From an uncultured Bacteroides sp. (GTDB lineage: Bacteria > Bacteroidota > Bacteroidia > Bacteroidales > Bacteroidaceae), in NCBI RefSeq assembly GCF_963678425.1, contig NZ_OY782853.1:462152-526151 (forward strand): 64,000 nucleotides of DNA, read 5' to 3'. Shown here piece after piece: positions 1 through 8,465 of this stretch (the stretch's first letter is position 1; every line of letters begins with the position of its first letter). The translations under genes were made by a program, and so were the position numbers. The notes under the pieces are model-generated. The model saw only the letters and a program-made list of their open reading frames with translations. It did no database searches and was not told the origin of the DNA.

Positions 1-84
1 ACTAAATGTCATAATCAGTATTTTTAAATGTAGAGTGCAAAACTATACATTCTTTCCCGAAGAAACAATTATTTGCACATTTTA

Positions 85-115
85 TTAGCTAAACGGGCAA
101 CTTTTAGTACTTTTG
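85..115 (+). promoter_or_regulatory. Candidate Bacteroides-type promoter for the ABC ATPase-pdxB operon
   Basis: A -7-like element TACTTTTG (108-115) matches TAnnTTTG. TTAG at 85-88, 19 bp upstream, differs by one base from the -33 TTTG. Transcription would start near 122, giving a leader of about 27 nt before the ATG at 149. This also argues against the in-frame TTG at 113 as a start. Motif match only. Confidence 0.45.
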
Positions 116-148
116 TCGGACAACATCTATCACAAATACACATTTACT

Positions 149-847
149 ATGTCTATCGTATTATCGGATATATCAAAATCTTACGGGAATCAGGAAGTGC
201 TTCACCATATTAATTTTGAAGTAAGACCGGGAGAAATAGCCGGTTTTCTTGGACCAAACGGGGCAGGGAAATCCACTTGCATGAAAATAATTACCGGATG
301 GCTGACCGATTATAAGGGAACTGTGACTGTTTGCGGATATGACATCAGCAAAGATCCCATTGCCGCCAAGCGTTGCATCGGCTATTTGCCTGAGAATAAT
401 CCGCTTTATCCGGAAATGTATGTCCGGGAATATCTGGAGTATGTGGGACAACTTTACCGGGTGGGCAATCTGCACGGACTGGTGGACGAGATGATTGAAC
501 GAATAAAGCTGGAAGAGGTGTGCGGAAAGACAATTGGAACGCTATCCAAAGGATTTCGTCAGCGCGTGGGACTGGCACAGGCTTTGTTACACAACCCCCA
601 AGTGCTGATTCTCGACGAACCTTCTTCAGGACTGGACCCCAACCAATTGGGCGAAATCCATTCGCTAATCAGAGAACTGGGGAAAGAGAAAACAATCTTA
701 TTCTCCTCACATTCTTTACAAGAAGTATCAGACTTATGTGAACACGCTATCATTATTCACAAAGGTGAGATTGTGGCAGATGCACAGCTGAGTGAACTGA
801 CTAAAGAAAATTCGCTGGAGAATATTTTTAAAAGAATGACAAAATGA
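149..847 (+). CDS. ABC transporter ATP-binding protein (GldA/CcmA-like exporter ATPase)
   Basis: ATPase subunit of an ABC exporter, 232 residues. Walker A GPNGAGKST lies at residues 35-43, the signature LSKGFRQR near 132, Walker B LILDEP near 153, the D-loop SGLDP just after, and the H-loop histidine (FSSHS) near 187. The family architecture resembles GldA-type ATPases of Bacteroidota, but no permease gene lies within the window, so partner and substrate are unknown. The frame extends upstream to a TTG at 113, but the ATG at 149 begins the conserved fold and lies downstream of the likely promoter. The stop overlaps the pdxB start by 4 bp (ATGA), so the two genes are probably translationally coupled. 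The functional link to vitamin B6 synthesis is not evident. Confidence 0.9.
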   Translation: MSIVLSDISKSYGNQEVLHHINFEVRPGEIAGFLGPNGAGKSTCMKIITGWLTDYKGTVTVCGYDISKDPIAAKRCIGYLPENNPLYPEMYVREYLEYVGQLYRVGNLHGLVDEMIERIKLEEVCGKTIGTLSKGFRQRVGLAQALLHNPQVLILDEPSSGLDPNQLGEIHSLIRELGKEKTILFSSHSLQEVSDLCEHAIIIHKGEIVADAQLSELTKENSLENIFKRMTK

Positions 848-1899
848 AAGTAATTGTTGATAATAAAATTCCTTACATTAAAGGAGTTATTGAAGAGCTT
901 GGAGGGGATACTCCAAACGAGGTTGTATATGTTCCCGGAATGAAATTCACTAAGGAAATAGTTCGTGATGCCGATGCGCTGATTATCCGCACCCGTACCC
1001 ATTGCAACCGTGGCTTGCTGGAAGGGAGTAAAGTGAAATTTATCGCCACCGCCACGATTGGTTATGACCACATTGATACAGATTACTGCCGGGAAGCAGG
1101 AATCACCTGGACCAATGCTCCGGGATGTAACTCGGCTTCGGTAGAGCAATATATCCATTCTACACTGTTACTTCTGGAAAAAGAAAAGGGATTTACTCTG
1201 AAAAACAAATGCATTGGAGTAGTCGGTGTAGGTAATGTAGGAAGTAAAGTTTGTAAAGTAGCTCTGTCACTGAGCATGCGGGTATTAATGAACGATCTTC
1301 CCCGTGCCGATAAAGAGGGAGCCGGTCAGTTTACTGACCTGGAAACTATTGCCCGGGAATGTGATGTGATCACCTTTCATACTCCTCTCCACAAAGAAGG
1401 CAAGTATAAAACATATCATCTGGCCAATACCGCATTCTTCAATTCTCTAAAAAAATGCCCTGTAATAATAAACACCTCCCGGGGAGAAATAACAGAAACC
1501 TCTGCCCTGCTTTCCGCTATAGAAAAGAAACAGATTCAGGAAGCAGTGATTGATGTATGGGAAAACGAACCGGACATTAACCTAGAGTTATTGGAAAAGG
1601 TCTTTATAGGAACTCCGCACATTGCAGGTTATTCAGCCGATGGAAAAGCCAATGCCACCCGTATGTCACTGGAATCCCTTTGTCGCTTTTTCCAGATCAA
1701 TCCAAACTTTGAGATTCATCCTTCTAAACCTGAAAATCCGGTAATCAAGGCCTCAACCGAAGCAGAAGCTTATCTGCAAACATACAATCCAGAAAGAGAC
1801 AGCAAAGCGTTGAAAACACATCCAGAACTATTTGAGCAGTTAAGGGGTGATTATCCGTTGAGAAGAGAAAAGGAAGCTTATACTTTTCAGATTATATAA
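844..1899 (+). CDS. pdxB: Erythronate-4-phosphate dehydrogenase PdxB
   Basis: Oxidises 4-phospho-D-erythronate in the DXP-dependent pyridoxal phosphate pathway, in the cytoplasm. The 351-residue protein has the D-2-hydroxyacid dehydrogenase layout: a split substrate domain around a Rossmann fold with GVVGVGNVGSK at about 125-135. It has the NTSRGE arginine near 213, a glutamate in VWENEPD, and the histidine in GTPHIAGY near 259, which fit the family's Arg/Glu/His catalytic set. A PdxB-type C-terminal extension follows. It overlaps the ABC ATPase by 4 bp. Length is slightly shorter than the E. coli enzyme (about 378 residues). Other D-hydroxyacid dehydrogenases are the main alternative, but the N-terminus (KVIVDNKIPY) and length fit PdxB well. 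Confidence 0.9.
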   Translation: MKVIVDNKIPYIKGVIEELGGDTPNEVVYVPGMKFTKEIVRDADALIIRTRTHCNRGLLEGSKVKFIATATIGYDHIDTDYCREAGITWTNAPGCNSASVEQYIHSTLLLLEKEKGFTLKNKCIGVVGVGNVGSKVCKVALSLSMRVLMNDLPRADKEGAGQFTDLETIARECDVITFHTPLHKEGKYKTYHLANTAFFNSLKKCPVIINTSRGEITETSALLSAIEKKQIQEAVIDVWENEPDINLELLEKVFIGTPHIAGYSADGKANATRMSLESLCRFFQINPNFEIHPSKPENPVIKASTEAEAYLQTYNPERDSKALKTHPELFEQLRGDYPLRREKEAYTFQII

Positions 1900-1916
1900 A
1901 GAAACATTCTAAAGAT

Positions 1917-1992
1917 CTTGTACAAAAGAATAATTTGTTTTGTACAGAACAATTAATTCTTTTGTACAGAAGATTGCATTCTTCTGTACAAG
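1917..1992. repeat. 22-bp-period array of four GTAC-centred near-palindromes (array A)
   Basis: GTAC cores lie at 1920, 1942, 1964 and 1986, exactly 22 bp apart. Each core sits in a near-palindrome of the type TTCTTTTGTACAGAAG, with AT-rich 8-bp linkers such as AATTAATT and ATTGCATT. Units three and four also form a perfect 11-bp stem (TTGTACAGAAG against CTTCTGTACAA) around the ATTGCATT loop. It lies between the convergent pdxB and SGNH genes. A second array of the same design is at 23946-24021. Function unknown; possible roles are a binding site for a dimeric protein or an RNA hairpin. Confidence 0.85.
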
Positions 1993-2047
1993 GGAACAAA
2001 AATATTCAAGGGAATAATAAAAAGCCTTCGCCATAGTCCATAAAAAA

Positions 2048-2070
2048 AGCCTCCATTAACAATGGAAGCT
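2048..2070. terminator. Bidirectional terminator between pdxB and the SGNH gene
   Basis: A 10-bp stem with one mismatch (AGCCTCCATT / AATGGAAGCT) around the loop AAC has a T run on its right and an A run on its left. It can therefore end transcripts arriving from both convergent genes. It would close both the pdxB operon and the 11-gene operon ending at 2113. Confidence 0.7.
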
Positions 2071-2112
2071 TTTCCCTTCTAACAAAACACCTATAAACAA
2101 CAAAGAAACCAA

Positions 2113-2775
2113 CTATTTTACATACGGTTTTAAAACCTCTTTCCAGATAAGATATCCTGGTCCGAGGAGATGAAGTCCGTCATTCGTATATTTCTTATTC
2201 AGGCTCTGAGTGCCCGGAGCAATCAAGCGGGAATAAAGATCAATATAGGTACATCCCTTCTCTTTTGCCAGAAGTTTTATACCCTTGTTAATATCAATAA
2301 TCACTTGTGTCTTATTGTGTACTTTCGGGAAACGAGTGAATTCATCATTTACCGGGAGCAGACTTTGAAGATAGAGCTTCGTCTTGGGAGAATCCGTTTT
2401 AATCTTTATCACAAGTTTCCTTAGCATCACTACAACACTATCAGCTGTCAGATCGTGAGAGACATCATTGATCCCTGACATCAGGAATATCTTTGCAGGT
2501 TTACCTTTCAGAATAGGGGTAATACGATCATATATTCCCATAACCACATCACCACTAATGCCACGGTTCTTGATATGAGGATTTCCAAAAAGCTCGCCCC
2601 ACTCACAACCATCGGTCAGACTATTTCCCAGAAAGATAATGTCTGAAGAGGTGACTGGCAGATACTCAAACAAAGTGGCTCGCTGATCATAATAAGTGCC
2701 GTACTTGCCTTGTTGTGCAAAACTATTTGTCACAAAGAGCAAACTGGCTACTATAAAGAAGCAGACCTTTTTCAT
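2113..2775 (-). CDS. Secreted SGNH/GDSL-family esterase
   Basis: Predicted exported serine esterase of 220 residues. A signal peptide (MKKVCFFIVASLLFVTNSFA) is followed by the SGNH blocks: LGNSLTDG with the nucleophile serine, a glycine block in RGISGDVV, GIND with the oxyanion asparagine, and DGLHL near the C-terminus with the catalytic Asp and His. Such enzymes often remove O-acetyl groups from sugars. As the last gene of an operon for MurNAc catabolism, with a 4-bp ATGA overlap with murQ, an inferred role is deacetylation of O-acetylated muropeptides or MurNAc. A lysophospholipase-type or other carbohydrate esterase cannot be excluded. Confidence 0.8.
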   Translation of the reverse strand: MKKVCFFIVASLLFVTNSFAQQGKYGTYYDQRATLFEYLPVTSSDIIFLGNSLTDGCEWGELFGNPHIKNRGISGDVVMGIYDRITPILKGKPAKIFLMSGINDVSHDLTADSVVVMLRKLVIKIKTDSPKTKLYLQSLLPVNDEFTRFPKVHNKTQVIIDINKGIKLLAKEKGCTYIDLYSRLIAPGTQSLNKKYTNDGLHLLGPGYLIWKEVLKPYVK

Positions 2776-3605
2776 TTGGATTCGTTATTTTGTTGTGCAC
2801 GATAGGCATCGACCGCTTTCTTTACTGAACCATACATCAGCAACAGGCGTTTGGCTTGTTCATATTCCATACCCAGTTCTTCGGATACCATCCGTGAGCC
2901 ACGATCAACCAGCTTCTTATTGGAGAGCTGCATATTGACCATTTTATTCCCTTTAACACGTCCCAGTTGAATCATTACTGAGGTAGTGATCATATTCAGA
3001 ATCATCTTCTGTCCGGTTCCGGACTTCATACGGGAACTTCCCGTCACAAATTCCGGACCCACAATCATTTCAATAGGAACATCCGCTTCTGCCGATAACG
3101 GAGAGTCCGGATTGCTGGAGATTGAACCTGTAAGAATGCCATGCTCACGAGCCTTGCGCAAAGCACCGATCACGTAAGGAGTAGTTCCTGAAGCAGCAAT
3201 GCCAATCACTGTATCTTTTTCATTGATCTGATGTTCCACCAGTTCTTCCCATCCGCGTTCCATATTATCTTCCGCATTCTCCACCGGATTGCGCAATGCC
3301 CTTTCTCCTCCGGCAATCAAACCAATCACCAAAGTAGGAGGCATACCAAATGTTGGCGGAATCTCAGAAGCATCCAATACTCCCAATCGGCCACTGGTAC
3401 CGGCTCCCATATAAAAGATTCGCCCACCTTGCTTCATGCGGGGCACTATCTGTGACACCAACTTTTCTATCTGCGGTATTGCTTTCTGAACAGCAATAGC
3501 TACTTTCTGGTCTTCTGCATTAATACCTTCCAACAATTCCCTGACTGATTTTTTTTCCAGATCATTGTTAAGAGAAGATTGCTCGGTTATTTTAATAAAT
3601 GCCAT
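2772..3605 (-). CDS. murQ: N-acetylmuramic acid 6-phosphate etherase MurQ
   Basis: Cleaves the lactyl ether of MurNAc-6-P, giving GlcNAc-6-P and D-lactate in the cytoplasm. The 277-residue SIS-fold protein carries the family block YMGAGTSGRLGVLDASEIPP (65-84), with Glu81 at the position of the known catalytic Glu83 of E. coli MurQ. VENAEDN (108-114) contains the second conserved acidic cluster. A phosphosugar-binding stretch GSSRMKSGTGQK lies further on. The frame is open to a TTG at 3647, but the ATG at 3605 follows an A/G-rich ribosome site (AAAAAAGAAG) and gives the family's usual N-terminus. It lies 22 bp after the BadF kinase and overlaps the SGNH gene by 4 bp. The kinase-MurQ pairing strongly supports a MurNAc salvage role. 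Confidence 0.95.
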   Translation of the reverse strand: MAFIKITEQSSLNNDLEKKSVRELLEGINAEDQKVAIAVQKAIPQIEKLVSQIVPRMKQGGRIFYMGAGTSGRLGVLDASEIPPTFGMPPTLVIGLIAGGERALRNPVENAEDNMERGWEELVEHQINEKDTVIGIAASGTTPYVIGALRKAREHGILTGSISSNPDSPLSAEADVPIEMIVGPEFVTGSSRMKSGTGQKMILNMITTSVMIQLGRVKGNKMVNMQLSNKKLVDRGSRMVSEELGMEYEQAKRLLLMYGSVKKAVDAYRAQQNNESK

Positions 3606-3627
3606 AACTTCTTTTTTGTTTTTATAA

Positions 3628-4461
3628 TTATTTTGAGTGAAAGGCAATCAATCCGGGCATCGGACTTTTAATGATTGTCCCCAGTTGAACATGTAACTCC
3701 TCTGCCGCTTCAACAAGAATATCCTTATAATAATGAGCAACAGATCCTATAAAATGAGCCTTGTTGTTCTGATAATCATACTGCATTACATTCCGGATAA
3801 AGAATGCCTTAAAACCATTCAATACAATGCGGTGAATCTCCGGATTTTCAATATTCTGAAAAAGAAAACGGGATAAATTTGCCAAAAACCGATTGGGGAA
3901 TGGCTCTTTATACACTTTATCCAGAATAATTGCAGGAGTTAGCTGATACTGACTCATGAACTTTTCTTTTAATTCCGGAGATAACTGGTTCTTTAAGCAA
4001 TCTCCCACCAATAATCTTCCTAACACGGCTCCACTGCCTTCATCACCCAGTATATAACCAAGAGGCGATACATTATCCTTTATCTCTTTTCCATCGTAGA
4101 AACAGGAATTTGATCCTGTACCTAAGATACAGGCAATGCCCGATTCTTTACCACACAATCCACGGGCTGCTGCAAGAAGATCGCTTCCTACCTCAACTGT
4201 AACATTAATGTGTCTGGCTATAGCAGAGCGTACCATTTCTATCTTTTCAGGAAAGGCACAACCTGCTCCATAAAAGAACACTGAGTCTATACTATAATTT
4301 TTTATCTCTGACAACAAGGTTTCTTCAATCTCTTTACTGATTTCTTCCTCTGTCTGAAAAAAAGGATTTATCCCTTTTGTGAAAATCTGCTGGACTAGCT
4401 GTCCATGCTCAACTACACACCAATCTGTCTTAGTAGAGCCACTATCTGCAATTAATATCAT
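3628..4461 (-). CDS. BadF/BadG-type amino-sugar kinase (MurK/NagK-like)
   Basis: Predicted ATP-dependent kinase of MurNAc and/or GlcNAc, 277 residues, cytoplasmic. Actin-fold motifs are visible: phosphate-1 ADSGSTKTDW (5-14), FFYGAGC (62-68), ILGTGSNSCFYDG (112-124) and LGYILGDEGSGAVLGR (134-149). The family includes human GlcNAc kinase and the MurNAc/GlcNAc kinase MurK. Its position directly before murQ makes it the likely source of MurNAc-6-P. The start overlaps the DUF5009 stop by 4 bp (ATGA). A paralogue of the same length lies at 16895-17740. Sugar preference cannot be read from the sequence. Confidence 0.88.
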   Translation of the reverse strand: MILIADSGSTKTDWCVVEHGQLVQQIFTKGINPFFQTEEEISKEIEETLLSEIKNYSIDSVFFYGAGCAFPEKIEMVRSAIARHINVTVEVGSDLLAAARGLCGKESGIACILGTGSNSCFYDGKEIKDNVSPLGYILGDEGSGAVLGRLLVGDCLKNQLSPELKEKFMSQYQLTPAIILDKVYKEPFPNRFLANLSRFLFQNIENPEIHRIVLNGFKAFFIRNVMQYDYQNNKAHFIGSVAHYYKDILVEAAEELHVQLGTIIKSPMPGLIAFHSK

Positions 4462-5627
4462 ATCTTAATATATATTTTTTTCTTATATAAAACGTACCCA
4501 ATAGCCCAGTTTACCCCTACAAACAATAAGGCAAAGGCCAATGAAGACGGTAAATTTCCCAAAAGAGGTTGCAACAAATATTTATATGTGTACAATTTTA
4601 CGCTCATCAATTTTCCAGCATATGGGAAAAGGAAACTACCTGTCAATACAGTAAGAACTGCTCCCATAACATAGATAAACAAAGGATTTACACCAAAAGA
4701 TTCGAAGAATCGGCACCAGGTTTTATATCCCTTAATATCAATAATCCAGATGAGTAAGGCCAGAAAACTGGATGCTAGTCCACAGGTGGTAAGCACAAAT
4801 GTAGGAGACCATATTTTCTTACTAATGGGGCATCCGTAACTTAACAGGAGCCCAGAGAATGTAAGCACTGTTCCTACCAGGAAAAGTCGCTGGATACGTT
4901 CGCCATTATCTTTTACGCTCATCAGCAATTCTCCACACCAGAAACCAATCAGTACATGACAGATGGATGGGATGGTACTAAGCAATCCTTCCGGGTCAAT
5001 AGCCAGTCCGGCATCTTTATACATATGGTTAACTCCCAGAATAGACTTATCTATAATAGATACAATATTATGTTCACTCTGTTCAAAACCATTGCCAAAA
5101 AGTAATAACATGAAATAAGCAAAAAGAGTAGATAAAACAAGCACAGGGATGTATTTATGTTTCATCAGAATCGCGATGAGTGCAGTTGCACCATAACACA
5201 AAGCCAGTCGCTGCATAACACCCAATATACGAAGGTGCTCAAAGTTTGTGATAGCCCGCAGAAAACGCTCTCCATATGAAAGATTTTCTTTATATAACGA
5301 ATAAAAGGTACGGAAAGATAAGGATAACCATGCGATACCCAAACCGATAACGAAAATAACCAATGTACGTTTTAATATCTTCAGAGCAGCTGAATGGCTG
5401 AACTCAAAATTATATTTTCTTAAAGAGATATAGGTTGATATCCCCATGATAAACATAAAAAACGGAAAGACCAAATCAGTTGGAGTCAACCCAGTCCAAG
5501 GTGCATGTTCAAGAGGAGTATATATCGAAGTCCATGACCCTGGGTTATTTACCAAAATCATACCTGCAATGGTGATACCTCTAAGCACATCCAATGCGAG
5601 TAACCGCTGACTGACATTTGTTTTCAT
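4458..5627 (-). CDS. DUF5009 / COG4299 membrane protein (HGSNAT- or MurT-like)
   Basis: Polytopic inner-membrane protein of 389 residues with about ten hydrophobic segments. The N-terminal signature RLLALDVLRGITIAGMILVN is typical of the COG4299 family, related to heparan-alpha-glucosaminide N-acetyltransferase (HGSNAT) and to NagX proteins of chitin operons. The frame begins upstream at a TTG (5675) that overlaps the previous gene; the ATG at 5627 sits 10 bp after that gene's stop and gives the family N-terminus. The order DUF5009 - kinase - MurQ matches, as I recall it, the murTKQ operon of Tannerella, where MurT imports MurNAc. Whether this protein transports MurNAc, acetylates amino sugars across the membrane, or both is open. 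Confidence 0.8.
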   Translation of the reverse strand: MKTNVSQRLLALDVLRGITIAGMILVNNPGSWTSIYTPLEHAPWTGLTPTDLVFPFFMFIMGISTYISLRKYNFEFSHSAALKILKRTLVIFVIGLGIAWLSLSFRTFYSLYKENLSYGERFLRAITNFEHLRILGVMQRLALCYGATALIAILMKHKYIPVLVLSTLFAYFMLLLFGNGFEQSEHNIVSIIDKSILGVNHMYKDAGLAIDPEGLLSTIPSICHVLIGFWCGELLMSVKDNGERIQRLFLVGTVLTFSGLLLSYGCPISKKIWSPTFVLTTCGLASSFLALLIWIIDIKGYKTWCRFFESFGVNPLFIYVMGAVLTVLTGSFLFPYAGKLMSVKLYTYKYLLQPLLGNLPSSLAFALLFVGVNWAIGYVLYKKKIYIKI

Positions 5628-5637
5628 AATTATTGAT

Positions 5638-8433
5638 TTATTTTGTTGTTGTACATTGATCCACCAGATACACAATCGAGATATATGGGATTCCAGAGTT
5701 TGTAGTCAGCCCAACCTCACAGGTCCGGCTGTTTGAGTACCCTACTTCTACCCTAGCCTTTTCTAACTGAGGCTTTAATTTACGAAGAGCATAGGCATTT
5801 ACTTCAGGATGCGTAAATCCTTTATCTCCGGCAAACCCACAACATCCCACTTCTTCGGGAACAATCACCTTCGTTGAACAGAGATTGGCTAAAGCAATCA
5901 TCTGATCACGCAAACCCATTTTCTGTGTTGAACAGGTAATGTGAATTGAAACTGGTTTATCAATGGGAGTAAATTCCAATTTATCCTTCAAAAAGGTATA
6001 TATGAATTCTACCGGTTCGTATAATTTCACTTTCGTCATTACATTTCGCATACGATGCAGACAAGGACTCTGATCACAAAGGACTGGATAAATGCCTTGT
6101 TCACTTGCTGCAAATAAAGCCTCTTCAAGCTCAGCCGATTTACGGTCGGCAATATCCAACATACCTTTACTTTCCCAGATGGTTCCGCAGCAGAGTTTAT
6201 CCATACCTTTGGGGAATATAATTTCATAACCAGCTTTCTGAAGCAGCTGAACGGTTTTGTCCACTAACGGAGTTGCATCCGGTGCATCTTTTGCAGTGCC
6301 CATCATCTGATTAAGGCAGCTAGGGAAATAGACTACTTTCAATGGTTCGCTCTTTTGAACAATCTTATGCGGATAATAAGCTTTTGGCATAGCAGGAGTC
6401 CACAATGGGAAATTGCGCATGGAAATATACCGTATCCCTTTCGTAACAGATGACATTGCCTTTGTACCCAGAAGCGAATGAGTGCCAGTTGCCAGACTAA
6501 GCACTGGACGAAGCACACTTTTCATTTCTGAGAAATGATTGGCTGCAAAGTCTCCAATCTTGTATCCGAAGCTTCCAACCGGCAATTCTTCCTGACGGAT
6601 ATCATGCGTGAGGTCTCCCACATTGATCCCCATCGGACAAGACATTGAACATAACCCGTCACCAGCACAAGTCTGATTACCGGGATACTTGTATTGTTTT
6701 TCCAGTTTGGCCAATCGTTCATTGTCCTCACCTGATTTTCTCAGTCTGGAGATTTCCCTACGAATTACAATACGCTGTCTTGAAGAAAGAGTAAAGCCAC
6801 AAGTAAGGCAATTAACCTCGCAAAAGCCGCACTCAATACATTTATCAACATGCGCATTGGTCAGAGGCATCGGCTTAAAATTCTTTATATGACATTCCGG
6901 ATCATCGTTAAAAATAACCCCCGGATTCAGTGAGTTCTTTGGATCAAACAATTTCTTCACAGCTTTCATTACCTCAAAAGCCGCCTCGCCCCATTCGTAT
7001 TTCACAAACGGCGCCATGTTTCGTCCGGTGCCATGCTCAGCTTTCAATGAGCCGTCGTATTTATCGACTACCAGAGTCTTCACCTCATTCATCAGTTTTT
7101 CATACTTCTGAACCTTTTCGGAAGTATCAAACGCTTGGTTAATGATGAAATGATAATTACCTTCCAATGCATGTCCATAGATACAAGCATCAGGATAACC
7201 ATGCTTAACCAACAAAGCCTGCAACTCCTCTGTTGCCTCAGGCAGATTTTCAATATGGAAAGCCACATCTTCTATGAGAGTAGTAGTTCCCAGTTCCCTC
7301 ATTCCACCTACAGAAGGGAATATACCGGAACGGATATTCCAATAGGGAGCATATTCACTCTCTTTATCTGTAAAATGCACGGGAGTATACAAATCAAAAG
7401 ACTGAAGAATGGACTCTAGTTCCTTTATCTGAGCATCTAGTTCCTGTTTTGTTTTGGCCATTGTTTCAGTTAGTACAGCTGTTAACCCTTTACCTGTAGG
7501 ATCATTGACTGATTCCAGAGACTTGGAGTCGAGTAATTCGGCTCCGGCAACCGGTCCCTTTTTCATGGCAACCACTGCTCGACACGCCTCCTTAATATCT
7601 GTAAAGTAGAGCATAGCACTGGCATGGAACGGATAATCATACCCCGTTTTCATCGTGACTTCGGATAAGAATGCCAGAGTTCCCTCTGACCCAACCATCA
7701 GATGGGCGATGATCTCAAAGGGATCATTGTGCTCGATAAAAGGGAGGATATTGAGTCCGGTTACATTCTTTATGGAATATTTGTAACGGATCCGGCTGGC
7801 CAACTGTTCATTGCTGCGAACCTGATCACGTAATGTCTCAATGGCTTTTACAAAATCGGGCCTTTCCCGGGCAAACTCATTTTTGCTGGCTTCACTTCCG
7901 GTATCAAGCACTGTTCCGTCTGCCAGAACAATACGTACGGATAACAAGACCTTATCACTATTTTCGTGAGTACCGCAGTTCATTCCCGAGGCATTGTTCA
8001 TTACAATGCCACCCACCATAGCCGATTTAACGGAGGCAGGGTCCGGAGCAAATTTGCGTCCAAAAGGCTTCAGAATCTGATTTACCCGATCCCCGATCAG
8101 TCCCGGCTGGAGAGTAATTGTATTGTAATCCGGTGAAATGGAGTATTTTTCCCAGTTTTTTCCGGCAACAATCAAGATTGAGTCACTGATGCTCTGACCA
8201 GAAAGGCTGGTTCCCGCAGCTCTGAAAGTAACTGGCAGATTCAACTTGTCTGCTATCGAAAGCATTCGCGAAATTTCCTGTTCATCAACAGAACGAATAA
8301 CTATTTTAGGAATAAGGCGGTAAAACCCCGCATCTGTTCCCCAAGCTAATAACCGAAGCTCATCCGTATAGATTCTCTCCTTAGGCACAAATGCTAAAAT
8401 TTCTTTCAGAAAAGAATTATAATCTTTACTCAT
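5638..8433 (-). CDS. FAD / Fe-S D-lactate dehydrogenase-like protein (GlcD-GlpC fusion)
   Basis: Large 931-residue oxidoreductase. The N-terminal PCMH-type FAD domain (about 37-265, with TFRAAGTSLSGQS and MVGGIVMNNASGMNCG) is followed by an FAD-oxidase C domain (to about 510). Two ferredoxin-like cysteine clusters follow (CIECGFCEVNC near 530 and CAGDGLCSMSCPMG near 587). A C-terminal pair of CCG domains contains CCGTIW near 746 and CCGFAG near 861. This is the layout of membrane-associated D-lactate or glycolate dehydrogenases feeding electrons to quinone or cytochromes. MurQ, three genes downstream, releases D-lactate, so D-lactate oxidation to pyruvate is the obvious inference. It lies 32 bp after namZ and 10 bp before the DUF5009 gene. 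Glycolate or another 2-hydroxyacid is the alternative substrate. Confidence 0.88.
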   Translation of the reverse strand: MSKDYNSFLKEILAFVPKERIYTDELRLLAWGTDAGFYRLIPKIVIRSVDEQEISRMLSIADKLNLPVTFRAAGTSLSGQSISDSILIVAGKNWEKYSISPDYNTITLQPGLIGDRVNQILKPFGRKFAPDPASVKSAMVGGIVMNNASGMNCGTHENSDKVLLSVRIVLADGTVLDTGSEASKNEFARERPDFVKAIETLRDQVRSNEQLASRIRYKYSIKNVTGLNILPFIEHNDPFEIIAHLMVGSEGTLAFLSEVTMKTGYDYPFHASAMLYFTDIKEACRAVVAMKKGPVAGAELLDSKSLESVNDPTGKGLTAVLTETMAKTKQELDAQIKELESILQSFDLYTPVHFTDKESEYAPYWNIRSGIFPSVGGMRELGTTTLIEDVAFHIENLPEATEELQALLVKHGYPDACIYGHALEGNYHFIINQAFDTSEKVQKYEKLMNEVKTLVVDKYDGSLKAEHGTGRNMAPFVKYEWGEAAFEVMKAVKKLFDPKNSLNPGVIFNDDPECHIKNFKPMPLTNAHVDKCIECGFCEVNCLTCGFTLSSRQRIVIRREISRLRKSGEDNERLAKLEKQYKYPGNQTCAGDGLCSMSCPMGINVGDLTHDIRQEELPVGSFGYKIGDFAANHFSEMKSVLRPVLSLATGTHSLLGTKAMSSVTKGIRYISMRNFPLWTPAMPKAYYPHKIVQKSEPLKVVYFPSCLNQMMGTAKDAPDATPLVDKTVQLLQKAGYEIIFPKGMDKLCCGTIWESKGMLDIADRKSAELEEALFAASEQGIYPVLCDQSPCLHRMRNVMTKVKLYEPVEFIYTFLKDKLEFTPIDKPVSIHITCSTQKMGLRDQMIALANLCSTKVIVPEEVGCCGFAGDKGFTHPEVNAYALRKLKPQLEKARVEVGYSNSRTCEVGLTTNSGIPYISIVYLVDQCTTTK

Positions 8434-8465
8434 ACTCTTGATACTTTTATCGGCAATAACACCGT

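Noticed and set aside
113..148. N-terminal extension of the ABC ATPase from a TTG
   Set aside because: The TTG lies inside the likely -7 promoter element, and the ATG at 149 starts the conserved domain.
1917..1992. CRISPR array made of the GTAC units
   Set aside because: The period is only 22 bp and the linkers are 8 bp, nearly identical AT-rich sequences, so there are no spacers; no cas genes are nearby.
3606..3647. Longer MurQ from an upstream TTG
   Set aside because: The upstream start overlaps the kinase gene, and the ATG at 3605 has a ribosome site and the family N-terminus.
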